DNA from: Amycolatopsis nivea
GTDB taxonomy: Bacteria > Actinomycetota > Actinomycetes > Mycobacteriales > Pseudonocardiaceae
Assembly: GCF_004522235.1 (NCBI RefSeq)
Contig: NZ_SDLT01000030.1
Location: 42,173-106,172 of the forward strand
Reading direction: 5' to 3'
Length of the DNA stretch: 64,000 nt
The translations under genes and the position numbers were made by a program. The notes beneath the pieces were generated by a model. The model did not search any database. It was not told the origin of the DNA and worked only from the letters and a program-made list of their open reading frames with translations. Each line of letters begins with the position of its first letter. Position 1 is the stretch's first letter. This document shows positions 58,067 to 64,000 of this stretch, piece by piece.

Positions 58067-61000
58067 TCAGGAGAGCCCGTAGGCCCGGATCACCGTCTGC
58101 TGCACCGCGTTCCCGTCTCCGTCGGATCCGTGAACGCGCAGCGCGACGAATCCGTTGGTGCGGTCCAGCCGCGGATGGTCGACCACGGCGCGGAAGCGGC
58201 CGCCGCCGAGGCTGTCCATCCGCTTGACGTTCGTCCACGTGCGACCGTCGTCATAGGACACTTCGACGGTCAGCCGCGGATTCTTCGGCGCGGCCATGCC
58301 GTCCTGGTTGCGGACGGTGAACTCGACCGGCAGCGAACGCCCGGCGCGGGTCTGCTGCGCCAGATCGGTCTGCACGCCGTAATCCACCTGCAGCAACGGA
58401 AGCAGGTCCGTTTTGCCTTCGGCGGGCCGCTTCGACCCGAAGGTCCACGACGTTTCGGTGTGCGTGCCGTAGGCCCAGTCCGGAGTGGACTTGGTCAGCG
58501 CCAGGTCGAGCCGGTACTTCGCCGGGTCCGCCGAAGCGGGGAACTTGCCCCACGCCGCCGGGCCTTCCTTGACGAGTTTTCCGTCCTGGTAAAGCTTCGC
58601 GCTCACCTGGTCCGGTTGCTCATCGCCCAATTCCGCTTCGGAGAACGCGTAGTGCGAGGTTTCCGGATCGGCGAACTCCGGGATGCGGAAGGCGAAAGTG
58701 TCGCCGGTGCGCGAGGTTTCCAGTCCGGCTCCGCGCGGGATCGCCGGGCGGACCACCGGCGCGTACCAGTTTTCCGTCGCTCGCTGTCTGGGGTTGAGCG
58801 TATGCGGCTGTTCGAGCATGCCGACCCCTAGCGGCTGGAAAGTGTCCCAGCTGAGCTTGTTGTTCACCCGGTGCTGCCAGATCGTCTCGTCGGTCGAAAC
58901 GATTTCCTCGCGGGCGGTTCCGGTGTGCGCGTACCGCTGATACTGGTTGATCGCGGTCTTTTCCCACGGCCGCCAGCCGAACCGCTGCTCGGAAAGCCAC
59001 TCGTCCTTGCCGGTCGCGTGGTAATTCGCGGTGACCGTCGCGGTGTTGCGCTCGCTGACCTGGTAGACGATCTTGTCCGGAATCTGGTCGTGCGTCACCT
59101 GCATGATGTCGTACAGGTACGGGCTCACCGGCGTGCCGTGCAGGAGCATGCTCGTGAAACCGAATTTCGCCCGGTCAGCCAGCTTCATGCCCTGTTCGTT
59201 CGTGACCCGCACGGCGGGAATCGGCAACCGCTTGCCGCGCGGCTGCCAGTGCGCGTACGTGTGCTCGTCGGGCAGGCTGACGACCATCACCATCGCGGCG
59301 CCCGCGGCGGCGGCCAGCTTCGCCGCCTCTTCCGGGTTGGTGCCGTCCTTCGCGGGAGTCACCACCGCGATTTTCCCGCGCGCCTTGGCGTATTGCTCCG
59401 GTTTGTTCGCGTCGACCGGGACGACGTCGAGCCATTTCATCCCGGAAATAGTCGGGGACGAGGCGTAGTAGAACAGTTCGGTCTTGATGCCGAGCCACGG
59501 CAACGTGGTCGCGGTCAGCATCGGCGCGGTGAGCTGCCACCGGGAGCCGAATTCGAACGTTCCGTTCTTCACCTTCTGCGTCGGCGTCACGTAGATGTGC
59601 CGGACGCCGGGGAATTCCATGACGTAGTTCGAGATCTTGCGGGAGCCGAATTCGCGGTGCGCGTAGCTGCTGATGATGTTTTCCAGCGTCGACGGCCGCG
59701 GCGTCTTGATCTCGACCGGCACCGCGTTCCGCGCGTCCAGCACCAGGTTCAGGTCCTTGGTGATGGTGAACTCGGGCTTGAGCACGATCGCGAGTTCCTC
59801 GTCCGGAGCCAGTCCGGTGTGGAACATCCCGCGGGCGTAGTAGGTGCCCTCCGGGAGTTCGGTGACGAACGGATGGTCGCTTTGGATGGTCCGGACGATG
59901 TCGTACCGCATGTCGTCGCCGAAGAGCTGCAGATCCATCGGGTACGCCTTGCCGTCGCGCCCGATGCCGGTGATGCTCACCTTGTGCTTCGGCGGTTCCT
60001 TCACCAGGCCGACCGTCGTGTGCACGGCGCCGACGAGAACGCTGCCGGTGTAGTTGCCAGGCACCAGCGCGGCCGAGTCGACAGTGATCGCGACTGTCGC
60101 GGTCCCGTTGGCCGGAACCTCCACAGTGGACTTGTCGAGCTTCACCGCGTCGCCAGGAGTGGCACCGTCACCGCGGCGCAGGTCGAGCTTCGGCGTGAGA
60201 GTGACCGGCGCGGAAGTCGTGTTGGTGTAAGTGATTTCCTTGCGCACCGGACCGCTGTCGTTGGTTACCGGGCCGAGGTTCAGCGTGCCGGTCGCGAAGA
60301 CTCCGGGACGCACCGCCGCGGCCGCGACGTCCACTCGCCCGCCGCCCTGCTGGAACGCGTTCAGTCCCGCAGAAGGCTTCGACGTGCTGGCCAAGCCGTC
60401 CTTGAGCTGCTGAGCGGTCCATTGTGGATACCGCTGCGCCAGAATCGCCGCCGCGCCAGCGACATGCGGAGTCGCCATCGACGTGCCGGACGCAGCGGTG
60501 TAGTACTGATCCACCACCTCGCCGAGCGAAGTGCCGGCCGCGCGCGCCGCGACAATTCCCACGCCGGGCGCGGTGATGTCCGGCTTCACGGCTTGGTCGC
60601 CCTGCCGCGGGCCCATGCTGGAGAACGGGGCCAGCTCGTCCTTGCGGTCCACCGCGCCGACGGTCAGCGCGGAATCCGCGGTGCCCGGCGTGCCGATGGT
60701 CGACGCGCCTTCCTGGCCGTCGTTGCCCGCGGCGACCACGAACAGCGCGCCAGTGCGGGCGGTGAGTTCGTTGAGGCCGACGCTGAGGTCGTCCGTGCCG
60801 TCGGTCGCGCCGCCGCCGAGGCTCATGTTGATCACCTTGGCGCCGGAGTTCGCGGCCCACTCCATCCCTTGCAGGACTTCGGAAGACGAGGCCGTGCCGT
60901 CGTCGCCGAGCACCTTGCCGACGTACAGCTTCGCGCCGGGTGCCGCGCCCTTGCGCGTGCCGCCCGCGGCCGCGCCGGTGCCCGCGATGGTCGCCGCGAC

Positions 61001-61783
61001 GTGCGTGCCGTGGCCGAACCGGTCGACGACGTCCGGGCTGGTCGAGAAGTTGGCCGACTTCGCGACCTTGCCCGCGAGGTCCGGGTGGTTGGGGTCGTAG
61101 CCGGTGTCGAGCACGGCGACCGCGACGCCGGATCCGTCGAATCCGGCCGCCCACGCCTCCGGCGCCCCGATCTGCGGGACACTGCGGTCGAGCGACGCGT
61201 GCACCTTGCGGTCCAGCGTAATCCGTTCCACCGCAACGGAAGCCGCGTGCGGACCGGTGAAGGACTTCCAGAACTCCCCGGCGCGCTTCTTGTCTTCCCG
61301 CACCGCACGGCCGTTCACGCTGGGCAGTTCGGCGCCCTGCGTGGTGGCGGCGAGCGCCGGCGCGGCAGCGATCGAGACGCCCTTGGCGTAGTGCGCGATC
61401 ATCGGCACCGTCGGGCTCGACTCGTCGGCGTACCCCTGCGCGATCAGGTCGGTGACGTTGAACAGGGCTTTGTCGAGGCGCTTGTCCGCGACGAGCGACA
61501 CCGCGTCGGCCGGGATGACCTGCAGTTTTCCGTCCACTTCGGACTGCGTGAAGCGGATGTTCTCCCGCCCCTTGCCCGGCCGGACCGTCGCGATCTGCCT
61601 GCCGCCTTGGACGCTTTCGACTTGCACGACGTCACCGGTGAGCAAGGTGACAGTGTGCCGTTCACCGGGACCAGGCGCCGGTGAACCGCTCGCGGGCTCG
61701 GCCGCCGCGGGCGCCGCGTGGCCGAGTGCCGCGACCAGTGCGCCCGTGCAGCCGAGAGTGATGGCTCGTGATCTCCACGTCAT
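58067..61783 (-). CDS. Secreted subtilisin-like serine peptidase (S8)
   Basis: A 1238-residue secreted subtilase. Residues 1-28 are a signal peptide, and a propeptide spans about 30-195. The catalytic domain spans about 200-480 with Asp226 (AVLDTGYD), His258 (GHGTHVA), Asn354 (AAGND) and Ser435 (SGTSMATPH). The long C-terminal part (490-1238) contains beta-sandwich domains, including a PA-like insert near 820-850, and ends RAYGLS. Size and architecture fit large actinomycete extracellular subtilases. No strong ribosome site precedes the ATG. Convergent with the TrmB/LuxR gene, which may regulate it. Confidence 0.93.
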   Translation of the reverse strand: MTWRSRAITLGCTGALVAALGHAAPAAAEPASGSPAPGPGERHTVTLLTGDVVQVESVQGGRQIATVRPGKGRENIRFTQSEVDGKLQVIPADAVSLVADKRLDKALFNVTDLIAQGYADESSPTVPMIAHYAKGVSIAAAPALAATTQGAELPSVNGRAVREDKKRAGEFWKSFTGPHAASVAVERITLDRKVHASLDRSVPQIGAPEAWAAGFDGSGVAVAVLDTGYDPNHPDLAGKVAKSANFSTSPDVVDRFGHGTHVAATIAGTGAAAGGTRKGAAPGAKLYVGKVLGDDGTASSSEVLQGMEWAANSGAKVINMSLGGGATDGTDDLSVGLNELTARTGALFVVAAGNDGQEGASTIGTPGTADSALTVGAVDRKDELAPFSSMGPRQGDQAVKPDITAPGVGIVAARAAGTSLGEVVDQYYTAASGTSMATPHVAGAAAILAQRYPQWTAQQLKDGLASTSKPSAGLNAFQQGGGRVDVAAAAVRPGVFATGTLNLGPVTNDSGPVRKEITYTNTTSAPVTLTPKLDLRRGDGATPGDAVKLDKSTVEVPANGTATVAITVDSAALVPGNYTGSVLVGAVHTTVGLVKEPPKHKVSITGIGRDGKAYPMDLQLFGDDMRYDIVRTIQSDHPFVTELPEGTYYARGMFHTGLAPDEELAIVLKPEFTITKDLNLVLDARNAVPVEIKTPRPSTLENIISSYAHREFGSRKISNYVMEFPGVRHIYVTPTQKVKNGTFEFGSRWQLTAPMLTATTLPWLGIKTELFYYASSPTISGMKWLDVVPVDANKPEQYAKARGKIAVVTPAKDGTNPEEAAKLAAAAGAAMVMVVSLPDEHTYAHWQPRGKRLPIPAVRVTNEQGMKLADRAKFGFTSMLLHGTPVSPYLYDIMQVTHDQIPDKIVYQVSERNTATVTANYHATGKDEWLSEQRFGWRPWEKTAINQYQRYAHTGTAREEIVSTDETIWQHRVNNKLSWDTFQPLGVGMLEQPHTLNPRQRATENWYAPVVRPAIPRGAGLETSRTGDTFAFRIPEFADPETSHYAFSEAELGDEQPDQVSAKLYQDGKLVKEGPAAWGKFPASADPAKYRLDLALTKSTPDWAYGTHTETSWTFGSKRPAEGKTDLLPLLQVDYGVQTDLAQQTRAGRSLPVEFTVRNQDGMAAPKNPRLTVEVSYDDGRTWTNVKRMDSLGGGRFRAVVDHPRLDRTNGFVALRVHGSDGDGNAVQQTVIRAYGLS

Positions 61784-61869
61784 CGCACAAGATTCGGGGC
61801 GAGCCGGGGTTCACGTCACTAGCTCGCGGTGTCGCCGTTGCGACATGTCGCAACTGGGACAGCGCCTGG

Positions 61870-62523
61870 TTAGCCAGCCACCGTCGCGTAATACGCCATT
61901 AGGCGGTCCGCCAGTTCGTCCGGACGGCTCAGCAGCGCGAGATGGGAGCCGGCCATCTCGTCCGCGTCCACTCCCAGCCGCTCGCGCGCGACCCGGCGCA
62001 GCAGATCCGCGGCGAAGAACCGGTCGTCGCGGAAGAGCAAGACCTTCGTCGGCACGTCCGGCAGCCGCTCGCCCGGCCACGGAACGCTGTACTCGGCGCT
62101 GTTCTGATCCCGTCCGCGCCGCTCGTTTTCCTCCGCCAGCTCGGCCGGGACGTCCGCCATGAACTGCTCGCTGACGCTCAACCCCTCGGCCGACTCGAAG
62201 CCGACGTTGCCCCACCACTCCCCCGGAGCTTCGCCCGGCGCGGGCACCATCCCGGCGACGAACACGAGAAGCCGCGCGCCGACTCGTTCCGCCACGAGCG
62301 GCGCGGTGAACCCGCCGTAGGAATGGCCGACCACGACGACGTCCTGCGCGTCGCCGATCGCCGAGACGACGGTGTCGGTGAACTCGGTCAGCGTCGCCCG
62401 CGGGTTCTCGATGGGCAGGTCCGGTGCCACGACCTCGTGGCCGGACGCCTCGAGCCGCGCGGCGACCAGGTGCCAGTCCCAGCCGCTGCCGCCGCCCCCG
62501 TGGATCAGTGCGAAGGTCGCCAT
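61870..62523 (-). CDS. Alpha/beta hydrolase
   Basis: A 217-residue soluble alpha/beta hydrolase. The oxyanion-side HGGGGSGWDW (8-17) and nucleophile motif GHSYGG (Ser67) are clear, and a late His is in AGSHLALLS. The compact length and family resemblance suggest an esterase or carboxylesterase-like enzyme of unknown substrate. It lies 13 bases downstream of the HNH gene on the same strand, so the two are likely co-transcribed. Confidence 0.9.
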   Translation of the reverse strand: MATFALIHGGGGSGWDWHLVAARLEASGHEVVAPDLPIENPRATLTEFTDTVVSAIGDAQDVVVVGHSYGGFTAPLVAERVGARLLVFVAGMVPAPGEAPGEWWGNVGFESAEGLSVSEQFMADVPAELAEENERRGRDQNSAEYSVPWPGERLPDVPTKVLLFRDDRFFAADLLRRVARERLGVDADEMAGSHLALLSRPDELADRLMAYYATVAG

Positions 62524-62536
62524 GAGGCCCAGCTTG

Positions 62537-63196
62537 TCACGCTGGGCAGCGCTTCAGCATGTCCTGCAGCGCGTTCTTCTCCATGTCGGTGATCGTCAGC
62601 CCGTAGTAGTGCTTCACCGTGACCCAGTCGGTCGCGTAGGTGCACCAGAACGACACCAGCGGCGGCTTCCACTCGTCCGGAGCCTTGTCGCTCTTCTGCC
62701 GGTTCACGCTCGCCGTCACCGCGAACAGCTGCGGCCGGGTGAGGTCGTTCGCGAACTGCTCGCGCTTCTCCTGCGTCCAGTCGCGCGCGCCGCTCACCCA
62801 GGCCTGGCCGAGCGGGACCATGTGGTCGATGTCGAGCTGGGTCGCCTTGGTCCAGGTCTGCCCGTCGTACACGCTGAGCCAGGTGCCCGACGTCGGCTTG
62901 CAGTCGCTGCCCGCCTTGACGTCCTTGCCCGCGCGCTTGAGGACGGCCTCGCGGGTGTCGCAGTTGTCGCCCTGGCTGTCCCAGTGCTTGAACTTGTCGC
63001 GCGAATAGCCGGTCATGGTGCCGCGCGCGCCGATCTTCAGCTCGGACAGCTGCTTCGTCGCGTCCGCGGCGGACGCGGGCGCCGCCTCGGACTGGGTGTT
63101 GCCGACTTCTCGCTGGCCGTACCAAAACCCGACGACAGCGATGAGCAGCACGACCGCGAGCAGCACGGTGCGCTTGGTGGGGAACGGCCGGGCCAT
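62537..63196 (-). CDS. Secreted HNH endonuclease-like protein (GmrSD/DUF1524 type)
   Basis: A 219-residue exported or membrane-anchored protein with an N-terminal helix (about 8-26). The nuclease part has DIDHMVPLGQAWVSGA (His of the HNH motif near 122) and ASVNRQKSDKAPDEW, typical of DUF1524/GmrSD-type HNH proteins that are secreted by actinobacteria. CDTRE, DCKP and WCTY cysteines may form disulfides. It probably degrades extracellular DNA. GAGAGG precedes the ATG; a longer frame exists but lacks a site. Confidence 0.85.
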   Translation of the reverse strand: MARPFPTKRTVLLAVVLLIAVVGFWYGQREVGNTQSEAAPASAADATKQLSELKIGARGTMTGYSRDKFKHWDSQGDNCDTREAVLKRAGKDVKAGSDCKPTSGTWLSVYDGQTWTKATQLDIDHMVPLGQAWVSGARDWTQEKREQFANDLTRPQLFAVTASVNRQKSDKAPDEWKPPLVSFWCTYATDWVTVKHYYGLTITDMEKNALQDMLKRCPA

Positions 63197-63438
63197 GGTG
63201 CGCGGGATCCTCTCGGGCGGGGACTTCGGGGAGCCGGAGTATGCCTGTCGCCGGGCCGGTAATCGCGCAGACACTCTCGGCAGCGCTCGAGCCGTGGCAA
63301 GGACCACGTCGGGCCAGTTGTTGCCGGTCAACGAAAAAGCCCAGATCAGCGGGGGTGGATAACGCTCGCGAAGGTGTCACGCGGGCGCGTCGCGAAACGA
63401 TTGACTTGAGTGGGGAGCCGGAAAGGAGCGGGTGCGAG

Positions 63439-64000
63439 ATGCCCGGGCGGCTGCGGAAGTGGAACACCCGAGTCGATGACTACCTGCGCCGGAAGGCGGC
63501 GGAGGGCGGCAACGTCGTGGCGATGACGCGGGTCGCTGCTGACCTGCGCGAACGCGGCGATGCGGCGGAGGCCGAGGAGTGGTACCGGCGGGCCGCGAAC
63601 GGCGGCGACCGGATCGCCATGACCGCGCTGGCCCATCTGCTCGCCGAACGCGGCGCCGACGAAGAAGCCGCCCGCTGGTACCACGAAGCCGCGCAGGCCG
63701 GCGAACCGCACGGGATGGTCGGATACGCCCGTACCTGCGAAAACCAGGGTCGTCTCGGCGACGCCGAACACTGGTACGCCGCCGCGTTCCAGGCCGGCGC
63801 GACCGAGGCGGCCGGGCTGCTGGGCCACCTGCTGGTCCAAGACGGCCGGTACTCCGACGCCGAGGGCTGGTGCCGCGCGGCCGCCGAGGACGGCGACGCG
63901 ACCGCGATGCTGGACCTCGGCGCTGTCCTGCGAGAACTCGGCGCACCCGAGGAAATGGCGCACTGGTGGCGAGCCGCGGCGGACGCGGGCGAACTCTCCG
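63439..64000 (+). CDS. Sel1/TPR-repeat protein, truncated by the window end
   Basis: At least 187 residues of a helical-repeat protein that runs off the right edge. Repeats of about 33-36 residues recur, such as EAEEWYRRAANGGDRIAMTAL and EEAARWYHEAAQAGEPHGMV. This is the Sel1-like/TPR pattern, with A-x2-W-Y-R-x-A-A and G-x-A-x-A-M-x-x-L positions. Such proteins mediate protein-protein contact. GGAAAGGAG precedes the ATG at 63439. The C-terminal part and function are unknown. Confidence 0.85.
   Translation, partial: MPGRLRKWNTRVDDYLRRKAAEGGNVVAMTRVAADLRERGDAAEAEEWYRRAANGGDRIAMTALAHLLAERGADEEAARWYHEAAQAGEPHGMVGYARTCENQGRLGDAEHWYAAAFQAGATEAAGLLGHLLVQDGRYSDAEGWCRAAAEDGDATAMLDLGAVLRELGAPEEMAHWWRAAADAGELS

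Overview
This is high-GC actinobacterial chromosome, most likely Amycolatopsis or a close relative in the Pseudonocardiaceae. The inference rests on the GC-rich third codon positions, frequent GTG/TTG starts with GGAGG-type ribosome sites, a complete conservon, an EspG/DUF3558/WxG secretion-accessory cluster, a WhiD/WhiB3 protein beside a SigF module, and actinobacterial antitoxin and DUF families. I see no tRNA, rRNA, insertion sequence, prophage or CRISPR array. The window looks like an accessory or arm region rich in regulators, secreted enzymes and repetitive spacers.

Layout. 0-2.2 kb: DUF427 protein, secreted trypsin-like protease, two overlapping small membrane-protein genes. 2.5-9.1 kb: an intact gene for a class III lanthionine synthetase-like protein whose kinase and lyase motifs look degenerate and which has no visible precursor gene, then a conservon (cvnABCD) ending in a strong terminator. 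9.1-11.7 kb: tryptophanase and an indole (DMATS-type) prenyltransferase, a likely two-gene prenyl-indole operon. 12.5-13.5 kb: a minisatellite-like array. 13.5-23.1 kb: pcaB, membrane proteins, a TetR/DUF1772 pair with matching operators, a serine hydrolase, two esterases, an OhrR-like regulator with a perfect palindromic operator, a DUF574 methyltransferase and a patatin. 23.3-26.4 kb: type VII secretion-related operon. 26.4-30.4 kb: PadR-fadH, tyrA, a small antitoxin-like protein. 30.4-37.6 kb: repeated palindromic elements, FUSC transporter, SRPBCC protein, polysaccharide deacetylase, then an ECF sigma / beta-sandwich protein / CHAT (caspase-like) protease operon. 37.6-40.5 kb: two further repeat-rich spacers, a tiny gene, an SGNH hydrolase and an inverted pair of DnaA boxes. 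40.5-52.9 kb: several regulator-target pairs (TetR/NAD(P)-binding protein, MarR/ABC exporter, two MFS exporters, XRE-cupin, TetR/SnoaL, WYL/NmrA), many with dyad operators in the spacer. 52.9-56.9 kb: YdjM-like membrane protein and a stress-signalling block (STAS, WhiD, RsbW-like, SigF, HATPase). 57.0-64.0 kb: TrmB/LuxR regulator facing a 1238-residue secreted subtilase, a hydrolase, a secreted HNH nuclease and a truncated Sel1/TPR protein.

How the genes work together. The best-supported functional units are the conservon; tryptophanase plus indole prenyltransferase (indole release, then prenylation); the EspG/WxG operon; ECF sigma with CHAT protease; RsbW-SigF with STAS and HATPase partners; and a series of one-regulator/one-target pairs. 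All functions come from reading motifs and context. No database search was run, and family consensus motifs are quoted from memory.
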